From the NCBI GenBank assembly GCA_016617855.1, contig JAECUM010016777.1, positions 16,282 through 80,281 of the forward strand: a stretch of DNA of 64,000 nucleotides, in the 5' to 3' direction. This stretch comes from Megalonaias nervosa. Taxonomy: Eukaryota > Mollusca > Bivalvia > Unionida > Unionidae. Under the pieces are notes generated by a model. That model was not told the DNA's origin, searched no databases, and saw only the letters and a program-made list of their open reading frames with translations. This document shows, piece after piece, positions 11,889 through 21,619 of the stretch (position 1 is the stretch's first letter; each line of letters starts with the position of its first letter). The position numbers and the translations under genes were made by a program.

Positions 11889-13575
11889 TCGTCAATGTTG
11901 TCTGGTTGTCAATGAATGGCAAGAATGGCAAACACAACCGTTTTATAGGCTTTAAGCGTGGGCATGAAGGAAAACATCCCTCCAAAATGGAGATGCGGAC
12001 ATGAAGGAAAATATCCGTCGGTGTAGAACACGATACACGTCAAGAGAATTCGCGGACATAAAAGAAACTAATCTTATTTTTTTTAAACACAACCTTATCA
12101 TCATTAAGACTGAGAGATTTATGATAAACGATGGTTAGGGAGTGTTTATACATACGTTAAACCCACATACACACAACTTCACTGGAGAGAGTTTTAAGTT
12201 GCGTTTGTGGTCGTCCTAGACTGTCGAGATCTTAACGCCGACGATATCCACGACCGGTACGTTTCGCATATAGGTACTGTCCACCACCCAATTTGGCTTT
12301 CGGTCATTTTCTAAATCACTGTTGGTGATAGTTAGGCGTTGCTTTATTTCTTTTCATTCTCTCTTCCTCTGGTCTCTTTGGGTCATCAACCTTCTTGGTT
12401 GTAGACTGCATTAATTTCCACTATGTAGTACAGGTACGGAGCTATTTTACTTCAAATAAAATATAATACCCAACCTAAATACGTGTCAGGTTTTTTCCTT
12501 CTGCAGGTATCAAACGCTATTCTCACTCTTTTCACGTCATATATTGTCTTATCGTAATTCAACAGAACCAAATTATGGTCAGGTCGCAATCTGATCCAAT
12601 ACACAAACAACCTATTAACATGAATTTATGTCAACTATTATATAGTTAGACTTCTTAAATAAACCTTTACAACCCGTTGCGGGCTGAAAATCACTAGCTG
12701 CCTATGCTAATTGGCACTCGTTCCTAATGCTAACACCATCGATTCTCAGTTGAAATGAATTCACAACTTAATTACACAAACAAATTAATGGACTTAGCTC
12801 ATTTTACTAACTTCGTTACTTTGCTAATAATTAACGATTAATTGACATACATTTCCGTACAAAAAAAATGCACGGTACATATAATTTAAGACTGATAATT
12901 TAATTCTCACAATTCGTATTAGAAGAAATGCTTGAAATCTTTATGATACACTATTCCTAGAACATTCAAGACAGATGACTGAACAATTATTTTTATAAGT
13001 CAAGGAAAATTGAAGTATGTAATTAAAACGAATAAATTCAACAAATAATTACAAACTTACATCAATGCATATTGTATGTGATTCAAACAATACTTTTATG
13101 CCTTTCCAAGCCCCCACTCACTTATCATCAGAGAACCCCCTCTGTCTCTTTTCTGGTTCCGGGTCTTTAAAATTTCCAGACCCACTGTCCCTTGGATAAT
13201 TTAAAACGGGAGAAAATCTCCTACTCCCCCGATTTCAAAAAGTTTTTGCTTCGGCAGAAAAACGTGGACTGCCTAAAACTTCATTGTTTTATACTTAAAC
13301 CATGAAATTTAGTCTAGGAACACACCCCACGTTTAGCTTAGTCAATCAGGATTACTTTCTCTTACCGCCAAAATTTTTTAACACTCCTATACGAGTCAGA
13401 ATAGTTCTTTCTAGACCGCCTTTATTAATAACCTTTCTAGAAAATATCATTATATGACACCTATTTCAACTGGGCCAAGATTTCCTAAAATGTTTGTTCT
13501 GGCTTGTCTGTGTCATTTTCAGCTATTTGACCTTACTTTAACATTGGTCTCTTATTATTCACTTATGCCTCCAAA
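11889..13575. other. No gene recognised
   Basis: Contains short repeats of CATGAAGGAAAAnATCC at about 11960-12020. A broken minus-strand frame at 12230-12400 ends in a Gly/Arg/Tyr-rich basic segment. Otherwise it is AT-rich with no recognisable feature. Confidence 0.4.
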
Positions 13576-14135
13576 CAATAATAATAATAATAATGAGGAC
13601 TTTGTATAGCGCCTAATCTTTAGAAGCTCTAAGCGCTTTACAACATTTGACAACACTTAAAAAACATATATAATGATATGATTACAAAAATAAAAACAAA
13701 CACCACGAAATTAGAAAACAGAAAACATGCTGTAAATATTTAAGGTAATGATACATTATTAGGTCTTTAAGTCTGTTCTTCCAGTTAAGAGCGCTCTTGA
13801 ATGAGATCACTGTGTCTTTGTGTCTAAGTGCAGTGGGCAATTCGTTCCACGTTGCTAGGTTCTGGTATGCAAAAGAGCGTTGTCCATATGATTTCATTTT
13901 CATAGTGGGAATAATGAGAATACGAGTGTCAGAAGAGGAGCGTAAGTGTCTTGCTGGTGTGTACACATGGGTGAGGTCAGATACGTATGTTGGACTGGAG
14001 CCCGTCAGTGAAACGTAGCACAGAGAACAAATTTTGTGTTTAATTCTGGATCGTATGGATAGCCAGTGTAGGGTACAGAGCAGGGGAGAGGCGTGCTCTG
14101 ATCGTGGTACTCTAAGGATGATCCGAGAAGCTGTG
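13576..14135 (-). pseudogene. L2/CR1-type LINE, 3' part (split by element 1)
   Basis: On the minus strand the frame runs from the CTGTG target duplication at 14131-14135 to a stop at 13682. It encodes the C-terminal domain found after reverse transcriptase in L2/CR1-type LINEs (motifs TLHWLSI, YTPARHLRSSSDTR, KSYGQRSFAYQNLATWNELP). Downstream lies a short 3' UTR with AAGCGCTTAGAGC and GGCGCTATACAAA, ending in (ATT)n at about 13576-13594, the classic tail of this superfamily. The 5' part of the same copy is at 31045-33060, and the two frames join without a gap if one copy of CTGTG is removed. Confidence 0.88.
14131..14135. repeat. Target site duplication, left copy
   Basis: CTGTG directly before the first base of element 1. 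The same five bases follow its last base at 31045-31049. Confidence 0.9.
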
Positions 14136-14340
14136 AGTAGTATACATAATTTGAGGTTCCTTTCTCAGAGACGCCTCTACCCCCCAAAACGTTATACGTT
14201 AACATTTTTGTCAGCAGCTGTTTATAGCTTAAAATGATGGCTTTCATATGATAAGACTTTTCTAACATATTTCTGACAAAATTTGTTTTATCGGGGTAGG
14301 GGGTCTCTGAGATAGGAACAACTCAATTATGTATACTACT
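14136..14340. repeat. Left terminal imperfect palindrome (205 bp)
   Basis: Starts AGTAGTATACATAAT and ends ATTATGTATACTACT. The arms (about 14136-14212 and 14271-14340) remain complementary through GTTCCTnTCTCAGAGAC, CTACCCC and TTTTGTCAG, leaving a ~58-base loop. Each end of the element could therefore fold back on itself, separately from the pairing of the two TIRs. Confidence 0.85.
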
Positions 14341-14668
14341 ATTACCTATAGACAAAATTAATTAAACAAATGATATATTATATATAATGTATCACTATAA
14401 GTCAATCCGACATGTCGGATTTGATCTGACAAATAAATTTTGTAAGAGATTTAATTCGATTAGAGCAGCCTCAAGTTACACTGGTATAGGAACTAAAATA
14501 ATAAGCGATTGTATTAAAAAAGTTGGATATCATATATCACCAAAATATGGGTCGGTATGGCTATTTGCGACTGAAAATGATATGAGAATAGCGGGTTGGG
14601 CAGATGATGTGATAACATTTATTGACAATATGGTTGATATTTTATTTGATAACGATATTACTAAAGCT
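14136..14668 (+). repeat. Element 1 left terminal inverted repeat (533 bp)
   Basis: Matches the complement of 30512-31044 over its whole length, with scattered substitutions and no net length difference. It contains the terminal palindrome (14136-14340) and nearly all of the small gene at 14387-14680. Confidence 0.92.
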
Positions 14669-14680
14669 ATACAAAATTAA
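14387..14680 (+). CDS. TIR-encoded small protein, NUMOD1-like (left copy)
   Basis: 97 residues, intact, starting MYHYKSIRHVGF. The central segment (FNSIRAASSYTG, then IISDCIKKVG and VWLFA) fits the pattern of NUMOD1-type helix-turn-helix modules that accompany HNH homing-type endonucleases, in which Ser-Ile-x-x-Ala-Ala precedes a recognition helix. No nuclease motif is visible. The same protein is encoded in the opposite terminal repeat (30500-30805), and both frames are open. I infer a DNA-binding role, possibly at the termini; an unrelated small protein cannot be excluded. It converges with the next gene, overlapping by 4 bp at the stop codons. Confidence 0.6.
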   Translation: MYHYKSIRHVGFDLTNKFCKRFNSIRAASSYTGIGTKIISDCIKKVGYHISPKYGSVWLFATENDMRIAGWADDVITFIDNMVDILFDNDITKAIQN

Positions 14681-15177
14681 ACATCTACTGTTGTAACCCA
14701 TATTTTATGATAATCTTTTTCATATCTGCTGACTCTCATTGGTAGAATATCTGTTAACATACTGTCAATAATACGGAACTCAGGTATTAAATCGTCCATA
14801 TAATATTTTATACCCCGCAAATAAGATCCTATTTGATCAAGCAATTTTTTATAGGTGATACTTGCTGTTTTACAAGCATTTTTTTTAGTCGCAAGACGAG
14901 GTTCAATTTTTTTACACGCTGTTGCAAGAGAAACACCGACACCAGATATTATTAACAAAAACGGATTTAATGATGCTCCACTTGAAGTTATACCGGAGCT
15001 AGTCATTAACAGTGGCAAATATGATATCACTCGAAGTATTCTGTTATAGTATTTGTAACATTTTTTACACACCAAAGTTTTTTATGATAATATTTGTAAT
15101 ATTGCATTAGAGCGTCCACATCTTGTTTTGGAATTTTTTCTGAAATATGATTGAAATCAACTATATTTTTTTTTCAT
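14677..15177 (-). pseudogene. Small hydrophobic-segment Polinton protein, frameshifted
   Basis: Homologous by motif order to the gene at 60600-61129 in unit 3. An ATG at 15177 is followed at once by an A9 run (T9 at 15166-15174), where the frame changes. The N-terminal part carries a Tyr/Lys/Trp-rich segment (ALMQYYKYYHKKLW). A second change occurs at the T6 run 15061-15066. The remaining frame to 14677 has a Gly/Ser-rich hydrophobic segment (PFLLIISGVGVSLAT), a Lys-rich amphipathic part and a C-terminal helix. The layout suggests a single membrane or capsid-associated helix. Function unknown. It lies directly downstream of the fibre gene in both families. Confidence 0.6.
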
Positions 15178-15246
15178 TGTATAATATTTGTTTACATATT
15201 TTATATAATAGTGCCAATTCCTGGGTTTGATTTATTATACTGTCAT

Positions 15247-16453
15247 TTAATCAATTATAATTAATTGAGCAGCTTTAGTTACAAATTCCAGACACCAAAA
15301 GAAATGCATTTTGGTTAATTTTTTATCAGATGGTTCCAGGAGAAATGTTCCTTCGGCGTCCTTATTTATAACCATCAGTGCAGGATTATGATATACATTC
15401 GGTTCTGATGAAGTAGACGCAGTAATATCGGCGCCGTACAAGGATAACCTGTATAACCCAGTTACTTCAGCGGTATGTTTGATAGTGTTACTTTGCGGTG
15501 TCCATGTTTTTGATCCTAATAATACTGCTTACGCGAAACTTCCAATTCGTCCGTGTGAAATTTTAGTAAGTAAATCTGTTATTAGATTCGTTTTTTCAAT
15601 GATATTAGGTATTCCGTTAATAATGTCGTTGAGTTTCGTGTTCATATCGGAGAGTTTCATATCAACAACCGCTGGACTTCCAAAAAATTCATTAATAGAT
15701 TTGTTTATATTTCTACGAAAATTTAATAACGCTTGTATGTGATTAGTAAAATTAGTATTTAGTGTAGTCATTTCATTATTAATTGTAGCTAACGAAGTTG
15801 TCATAGGAATTTCCTTATCGTCTACATATTTCTTCGTTGCTGCGTCAAAATCTGTTTCTGGTGTTCTGAGATTATTAATACCATTATTGTTCATGTTGAG
15901 AAATGCGCACATTATACCACCGTTGACTAATACGTACTTAGATTCTTGATCATCGACGTATTTTTTTGTTGCTGCGTCTGATTCTGCAGCTGGGTTTCCA
16001 AGGTATATAATTTTTTTCCCTGACATATTGATATTACCTGTAACTGTCCCAACTATTTTATCAAGTTTATTCTCATCAACATACTTTAACTGCGAATAAC
16101 TTACCGCTTGAGTTTGATTTAAGTTTGCTGGCTGATACCTGGTCTCCAAATTTATAATTTTTTTCCCTGACATATCTAAGTTACCGCTTAAAGTTCCACC
16201 AGATTTATCTAGTTTATTATTGTCGACTAATTTAAGTTGTGCATAACTAACAGCTTGTGTATCAACGACATTTATTGGCGGATAATCTGTTTCTAACTCT
16301 AGTACTCGTTGATTTGACATAAACAAGTTTCCCGTCATTGTGTCGCCAGATTTTTTTTAGATAGCCTGATAAATCAACCTTACCGTCTGTTATTGTTGTA
16401 CTTTCAGCTGATGAATCTCCTACTAATGTTCCAAATTTTGTATAATAGCTCAT
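15247..16453 (-). pseudogene. Fibre-like protein built of repeats, two breaks
   Basis: Starts MSYYTKFGTLVG at 16453. The frame changes at a T8 run (16351-16358; A8 on the coding strand) and an in-frame TAA sits at 15529-15531. After the first break come four ~42-49-residue repeats with the core GNLDMSGKKIINL or GINNLRTPE, ending in ATKKYVDD- or AVSYSQLK-type linkers. This pattern is familiar from phage tail fibres and viral fibre shafts. A very conserved segment (INEFFGSPAVVDMKLSDM) follows, shared almost unchanged with unit 3, then a C-terminal head-like domain (TAEVTGLYR, ALMVINKDAEGTFLLEP). Likely a receptor-binding or capsid-projecting fibre, by inference. Transcribed divergently from the ATPase gene. 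Confidence 0.75.
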
Positions 16454-16507
16454 TATTTATTTATCGTTTGACAATTTTTTTATATAGCATAAAATCATAT
16501 AACAATA
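16454..16507. promoter_or_regulatory. Divergent promoter, fibre / packaging ATPase
   Basis: Only 54 bp separate the two divergent start codons. The interval contains ACAATTTTTTTATATAG (16471-16487), the shared upstream motif of the element 1 structural genes, and TATAT- and TTATTTAT-type sequences on both strands. Confidence 0.5.
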
Positions 16508-17185
16508 ATGGCAAAATTATCGATATTAAATTTTGATACAGAACGTTTGGTGAAACATAAACATAACAATGAACTTCCAGATTGTCATTATCTTATTGTT
16601 GGAAGAAATGGATCGGGGAAAACAAACTTGCTTATGAATTTACTTTTAGGAGATAATTTTAACTACGATCGCGTTTATATTTACACGATTAACCCGCAGC
16701 AAGATAAGTACGAGCTACTTAACAATTATAATAACAAACTTCGTGATGATCTTGAGGCTGGCGAAGATTCTTTTATTATCAAACAACTAGAAGAACTCGT
16801 CCCAGTTAATCAACTTGATTCGTCCGAACACAAGATAGTTGTTTTTGATGATATTCCGCTAAACAACGAGGAAATGAATAAAATAAGATCATATTTTTCG
16901 CTATCGCGAAATAAAAATGTAATTCTATTTATCTCGCCCAGGGTTTTTATAATGTTGACAGATTTATTAGACGAAATACTGGTTGTTTTATATTATTTCC
17001 AGAACTTGACAATGTTGACGTTAGAAATATCGCGAACGAGCAATGTGGTGATGTAACAAAAGATAAATTTATTGAATTGTATCATAAAGCAACGGCAAAT
17101 AAATACGACTTTTTTTTTGTTTGATAAACTAACAAATGATACGAGTACAATGTTTCGATGTTGTATTGAAAAATATTTGCAATAA
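16508..17185 (+). pseudogene. FtsK/HerA-type genome packaging ATPase, two frame breaks
   Basis: The P-loop ATPase that drives DNA into capsids in Polintons and related viruses. The intact N-terminal frame (16508 to about 16940) has the Walker A motif GRNGSGKT near residue 33 and a Walker B segment KIVVFDD near residue 118. The frame changes near 16938-16948 (CCCAGGGTTTTT). The next frame holds the conserved region with RRNTG and RNIANEQCG. It changes again at the T9 run 17110-17118, after which a short C-terminus runs to a stop at 17183-17185. Total length about 225 codons, normal for the family. The homologue in unit 2b (46277-46882) is a single open frame, which defines the expected layout. 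Confidence 0.85.
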
Positions 17186-17211
17186 TTTTTATACAAAATA
17201 GTATATAATTA

Positions 17212-18300
17212 ATGGAAAGACAAGCAAAGTACAGAAAACATATAGAAAATCTAAAAAAACTTGCGCAATCTCAGGCAAAATTTAAACAGCAAGTACAGCA
17301 AGCACGACGTGGCCAAGTGGTTGCAGCAGAAACAACAGCCGCCGCTCTCAAACCAATTACTGAAGCATTACTTGGAAAACAACCTGAAACTAAACCATTA
17401 TCAGAAGAAGAACTTAAGCGACTACAGGAAAAAGGTTTACTCGGACTAGTTAAAGAACAACAAGAAGAAACTGCTGAAAGAATTATTGAGAGATCTGAAG
17501 AAGAAAAAAGAAGATTAGCTGAGGCACTTGTGGCAAATATCGCTGATCCGGTTGCAAGACAAACTGAACTAGATCGGCTAATAAATAATCCACTAGCGCT
17601 TCAACGAAGATTAACAAATTTAACCACTACGGAGATTAAAAATATTTTAACAAATTTATCAGAAAAATTAAAAGATATTGAAAAGGAACAAGAAAGAATA
17701 GGCGAGTTGACGTTTAAGTTTATGGATGTTGAAGATCAAAGACGATTGTTTATAAAACAAGCAAATGACGAGATAACAGAGAATGATTATGATGAATTTT
17801 TAGAAAGAAATAATATAAAAGATCTTGATAATATAAGTAAATGGGATGAGGCTAAATTTAAAAAACTTATTGATGATTTAAATGTAATAGTAGGAGACGG
17901 TGTTGCTGCTAGAAATGAGTTGAAAACACCTATAGAAAAGGAAAATATGCTTCAACTTTATGATAGAGTGAGATATGGTATTATCGCTGAAATTGTTGGA
18001 TTAGTAGCACAAAGAAATAAAGACAAACCTTTTGGTTCGGGCTGGGATTTTAAAAGGAAATTTGATTTACTTGATAAAAGTCGTGTAAAAAAATATAGAG
18101 AAAAAACTGGAACTGGAGCTAGAATATTTTCATCAGTTACTGAAATGATAGGCAGATTAATGCTATTGATATCATCAAAAGAAGCTGGAAATGTTGATGC
18201 TGAAATTGACAATGAAATTATTGACATACTTGATAATTTGAGATCAGAAAATTTATTAACATCTGACGAATACAAAACTTTACATCACGATTTGATATAA
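17212..18300 (+). CDS. Coiled-coil structural protein (362 aa)
   Basis: One of the few intact long frames in element 1. The N-terminal third is Gln/Lys/Ala-rich. The middle is strongly coiled-coil (EEEKRRLAEAL, IKNILTNLSEKLKDIEKEQER). The C-terminus has a globular segment and a final helix, NEIIDILDNLRSENLLTSDEY. That helix aligns with the end of the family B coiled-coil genes (SEAADICQRLFTGGVMDSSVYR in unit 2a, shown only in part), so the genes appear orthologous. It lies between the ATPase and penton genes. Probably a virion-internal or scaffold protein; the function is not established. Upstream motif AATAATTTTTATACAAAATA at 17181-17200. Confidence 0.75.
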   Translation: MERQAKYRKHIENLKKLAQSQAKFKQQVQQARRGQVVAAETTAAALKPITEALLGKQPETKPLSEEELKRLQEKGLLGLVKEQQEETAERIIERSEEEKRRLAEALVANIADPVARQTELDRLINNPLALQRRLTNLTTTEIKNILTNLSEKLKDIEKEQERIGELTFKFMDVEDQRRLFIKQANDEITENDYDEFLERNNIKDLDNISKWDEAKFKKLIDDLNVIVGDGVAARNELKTPIEKENMLQLYDRVRYGIIAEIVGLVAQRNKDKPFGSGWDFKRKFDLLDKSRVKKYREKTGTGARIFSSVTEMIGRLMLLISSKEAGNVDAEIDNEIIDILDNLRSENLLTSDEYKTLHHDLI

Positions 18301-18330
18301 TCGCGGCGATTTAATTTTATAAATTTGTGT

Positions 18331-18345
18331 AACAATTTTATATAA
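18331..18345 (+). promoter_or_regulatory. Structural-gene promoter motif (type example)
   Basis: AACAATTTTATATAA, 4 bp before the penton ATG. Close variants precede the ATPase (16471), coiled-coil (17181), major capsid (19411, AAATAATTTTGTATAAC), core protein (20989, CGTTATATAA) and basic protein (21401, AACAATTTTATATGA) genes, all within about 5-35 bp of the start. This looks like an element-specific TATA-like promoter. Confidence 0.55.
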
Positions 18346-18348
18346 AAA

Positions 18349-19002
18349 ATGTCAGCAACATTATTACTAGACTCTAGTCGATCTGATAAAGATAGGGCAA
18401 ATTTTTCAGTAAATTATATTCCGCCAATAGAACTAGATCGTGAGAAACAATATGAAATTGGACTAATTTCCTGCACTTGTTGGCATGCTATGGCTAATGT
18501 AAAAACTGGAATTAACGATGAATTAGCAACAAAAAATAAAGGTATACCTGATAATTTTGAGCTTACACCAAATTATAATACGTTACGCGCAAGAATGAAA
18601 TTAAAAAATATAACAGTTAGTCTTGTATCGCAAACAAGTATCGCACCACTGATAGGATTTTATAATTATGTATATCCTGCTCTTAATCGTGATAATCCCG
18701 AAATGTATGACGGCCAACTGCCAGTAAATATAACTGAAGTAAACGCAATATTGGTAAATTGCTCTATCGCATCTGGATCTTATTCAGCTAAAGGTGGTAA
18801 AGGACGAACGATATATAGTTTTTCACCAGAAGTTCCACCAGGATCTCTTATGCAAATTAGTCCACGTCAGGTTATTTATTATCCGTTAAACGTTGAAAAT
18901 CAAATAACAGAAGTAAATATGCAGTTGACAGATCAGTCTGGAAGACAGTTAGATCTTAATAATGAAATTGTTACTTATTATTTACACCTACGCGAACAGT
19001 AA
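18349..19002 (+). CDS. Penton-like minor capsid protein
   Basis: 217 residues, intact. In Polintons the minor capsid protein is a single jelly roll that fills the five-fold vertices. The C-terminal half carries YSFSPEVPPGSLMQI and MQLTDQSGRQLDLNNE, both recognisable in the family B homologues (TPEVPPR and RLTDQDGH at 62420-62554). The N-terminal segment (YIPPIELDREKQYEIGLIS) also fits. Upstream promoter motif at 18331-18345; the downstream gene follows after 49 bp. Assigned from motif similarity and position; the jelly-roll fold is inferred. Confidence 0.8.
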   Translation: MSATLLLDSSRSDKDRANFSVNYIPPIELDREKQYEIGLISCTCWHAMANVKTGINDELATKNKGIPDNFELTPNYNTLRARMKLKNITVSLVSQTSIAPLIGFYNYVYPALNRDNPEMYDGQLPVNITEVNAILVNCSIASGSYSAKGGKGRTIYSFSPEVPPGSLMQISPRQVIYYPLNVENQITEVNMQLTDQSGRQLDLNNEIVTYYLHLREQ

Positions 19003-19051
19003 ACATATTTTCTAAAAGATTTGGAAGTAAAATTATGCAACCTCAGATATA

Positions 19052-19390
19052 ATGAAACAGAGAAAAAAAGTTTATCCAAGAAAAATATTAGGAGGATTGT
19101 TGGGAAATATATTTGCTAAAATGATAGAAAATGTTCCAGGAATAGCTCATAAAGTTGCACCAATTACATTTGACGCATCAAAAGCTTTTGCAACTGGAGC
19201 TGCATCTGCTGCTGGAACTGCCGTGGGGCAAAAAATAGCTGATAAAATAAAAGGCGATCCACATCGTGGTATACCGACAATCAAACAAGCTTTTTCAGAA
19301 ATCGCACCAACAAAAGAAACTCAACGAGCAATGATAACAACGAGAAAAAACTTTTATCGCCACGAGGAGAACAAATTATACAAAAATTAA
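19052..19390 (+). CDS. Small basic virion protein, pVI/core-like
   Basis: 112 residues, intact, pI clearly basic. Starts MKQRKKVYPRKILGG, then an Ala/Gly-rich amphipathic segment (AFATGAASAAGTAVGQKIAD) and a Lys/Arg-rich end. In family B a similar gene occupies the same slot before the capsid gene (56860-57260 and 42840-43246). Position and composition resemble the membrane-lytic or core proteins encoded near the hexon in adenoviruses; this is analogy, not shown homology. Confidence 0.5.
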   Translation: MKQRKKVYPRKILGGLLGNIFAKMIENVPGIAHKVAPITFDASKAFATGAASAAGTAVGQKIADKIKGDPHRGIPTIKQAFSEIAPTKETQRAMITTRKNFYRHEENKLYKN

Positions 19391-19442
19391 TATCTAAAGT
19401 AACAACGCCGAAATAATTTTGTATAACCGAATAAATAAAAAA

Positions 19443-20982
19443 ATGTCTGTAAAAAATTATCTCGATTTAGCAGAACTTTATGACACAGACGACGCAGTAA
19501 CAGAATTCGAATACGTTGAATATCTTGATGAAACTTCTAACGAACCTAATAAAGCTGGCACCAGAACATTTTATACTCGAGACGAGGACGTATTTCTACT
19601 TCCTCATAAAGCAATGTTGGAAGTTCGTGGCCGGATTATGACAGTAGCTGCCGCACCTGCCGCACCTGTCGCAATTGCAGCTGGAACAGAAGTAGCTCTT
19701 ATAAATGATGGTTGGTGTTTATTTAGAAGTGCTAAATATCAGATGGCCAATCAACCTGTCGAAGATATTTCAAATCACTTACAAGTTGCAAGTACAATCT
19801 TAAATATCATTTCATTTTCCGATGATTACTCCAGATCAACTAATATGATGTGGTTTAAAGATACTGGATCTAGTGCAATAATTCCTGTGAAAAATGAATT
19901 TATTTCAAAAGGTGTTTTAATGCACGGAGCTGATGCTGCTGAAGATCTTGTAATTGTAAGAAATTTTCTTATTGCTAATGCTGAAGCGCTAGGTATAGTC
20001 GAACCAGCTGCAGACGCTGTAAGAACCTCACTTACTACAGTTTGTAATAATCTTGGTATAGCACCACCAGATGGAGCTGCTAATACCATTCCAATGTTAG
20101 ATTTAATTATTGACACAATTGGATTTCGAAATGTACGTTACAATGAAGGTTATACTAGGAGAAAGGCACTTGCAGCAAGATCACGTCAAATTACAATGAT
20201 GCTGCCGTTAAGTACAGTATTTGCCTTTTGCAGGGACTATAATAAAGTATTTCGTGGAGTTAAACATACTCTTATTTTAGATCGATCAGAACAAAACGAC
20301 TGCCTGTTTAGGTCAGGTGGAGACGATGTACAATTTGTCATAAACAAACTTGCATTATAGATGCCAAGAATAACTCCGTCTATAACTAAAATGGCGGAAT
20401 TAAATAATATGCTGGAAAAACACACAAACAGAATTTATTTTCAGCAACATAGAATATATCAAACAGCAGTTCCGAATGCCACTTACTACACATGGCGAGT
20501 CTCAACGACACAAAATGAACAAAAACCACGACAATTATTTGTTGTATTTCAGAGACAAGCGCGACGTGATAACCAACAACAAAATAATGCGATATTTGAT
20601 AGCGCTGATGTTAGACGAATATACGCTAGAATAAATTCAAAGCAGTATCCAGAATGAGCGATAGAATGCAATTTTGCGGATGACGCTAATAAAAATATTA
20701 CTCGACCGTACATGTATTTGCTCGACGCACTGCAAAAATATCAAGATGTTAGAGATGGATCTCAGATATCAGTAGAGGAATTTCGTACACTTTATCCGAT
20801 ATTTTATTTTGATGTTAGTAAACATAGCGAGCGAGCTGTAGACAGCACAGCTGATATTGATTACTTGGACACTAGGAGCAGTTCCAGCTCCAGCAGATCA
20901 GTTAAACGTGTATGCGTTAGTAATAAGCGATAGATTTATTACAGTTGACTCTGTCGGAGGTAAAATGTCAGTACAAGTTTAA
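19443..20982 (+). pseudogene. Major capsid protein, two in-frame stops and one frameshift
   Basis: The double jelly-roll capsid subunit of Polintons. I place the start at ATG 19443 (MSVKNYLDLAEL), 16 bp after the promoter motif; an earlier TTG is less likely. The frame runs to TAG 20358-20360, which is followed immediately by ATG, then to TGA 20655-20657, then onward in the same frame to about 20870. There it changes, and the last segment (ALVISDRFITVDSVGGKM) ends at 20980-20982. About 510 codons in all. Unit 2a (41330-42709) and unit 3 (57320-58679) align throughout: SFSDDYSRS here versus ARYSDDYSRS in 2a, and PSITKMAE here versus PSLTEEAR. In 2a a Trp codon stands at the TAG site. The jelly-roll assignment rests on family knowledge. 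Confidence 0.85.
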
Positions 20983-21001
20983 TCTGTAATCGTTATATAA
21001 G

Positions 21002-21389
21002 ATGACAAAATATATTGTAAAAGAAATATATTTGACTGATGGTCAAGTTAAAAAATTAGCAGCTGCTGTTGCAAAGAAAAGACAAGTATCATTGAAGATC
21101 AACCATAACGCAGCGGGTACTTTAACAAGATTAATGTTAACCAAAAAACAAGTAAATAAATACGATCGCAAAAAACCCATTTGTTTTAAATTTAAACGTT
21201 GCACAAATAACTGCAATGGCAAAACATGGCGGCTTCTTTGGTCCGGCATTATCTGTAATAGCCAGAACGTTAATACCAAAACTTTTACCAGTGTTAGGTA
21301 CATTAGGATTAGCAGCAGCGGCTGGAGCAGTATCTGGCGCAACGAAAAAGGCAGTTGGAGGTAGTGGTATAAAGAAAATTTTCGTATGA
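21002..21389 (+). pseudogene. Core/X protein, one frameshift
   Basis: The N-terminal part (MTKYIVKEIYLTDGQVKKLAAAVAKK is its opening region, given here only as landmark LTDGQVKKLAAAV) is a basic domain with a repeated 'LT..Q..K' motif. The frame changes near the A6 run 21170-21175. The other frame then gives a hydrophobic, Gly/Ala-rich C-terminus (GGFFGPALSVIARTL, GLAAAAGAVSGATKK) ending at 21387-21389. The same two-part layout occurs at 40870-41300 in unit 2a. A widespread Polinton protein of unknown function, likely a virion core or membrane-active component. Confidence 0.65.
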
Positions 21390-21427
21390 GTATAGATGGT
21401 AACAATTTTATATGATGGATAAATATA

Positions 21428-21619
21428 ATGCCTAAAAGAAAGACAACGACGAAAAAAAAGACACCGACGAAAAAAAGACACCGAAAAAAAAAGTTACGAC
21501 AGAGGCGAAAAGGGGGATTTATTCCAATAGCCCCATTACTAGCAGGATTGGCAGGTAGTCTATTTCCAAATCTGTTAGGAGTAGGACGAGGACTAATGTT
21601 GCCAGGAACAAGGAGATAA
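21428..21619 (+). CDS. Small Arg/Lys-rich core protein, mu-like
   Basis: 63 residues, intact. Residues 1-30 are almost all Lys, Arg and Thr (KRKTTTKKKTPTKKRHRKKK), then a short hydrophobic stretch (GGFIPIAPLLAGLAGSLFP) and a basic tail. It resembles the DNA-condensing precursor proteins (pX/mu type) of adenoviruses in composition and in its place just before the protease. The stop codon overlaps the protease start (TAATG at 21617-21621). Confidence 0.6.
   Translation: MPKRKTTTKKKTPTKKRHRKKKLRQRRKGGFIPIAPLLAGLAGSLFPNLLGVGRGLMLPGTRR

Noticed and set aside
19419..19442. Upstream TTG start for the capsid gene
   Set aside because: It lies inside the promoter motif; ATG 19443 matches the start position of the homologues better.
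21043..21481. Two overlapping minus-strand frames (120 and 114 residues)
   Set aside because: Antisense shadows of the core protein genes; hydrophobic composition comes from the complement of Lys-rich codons.
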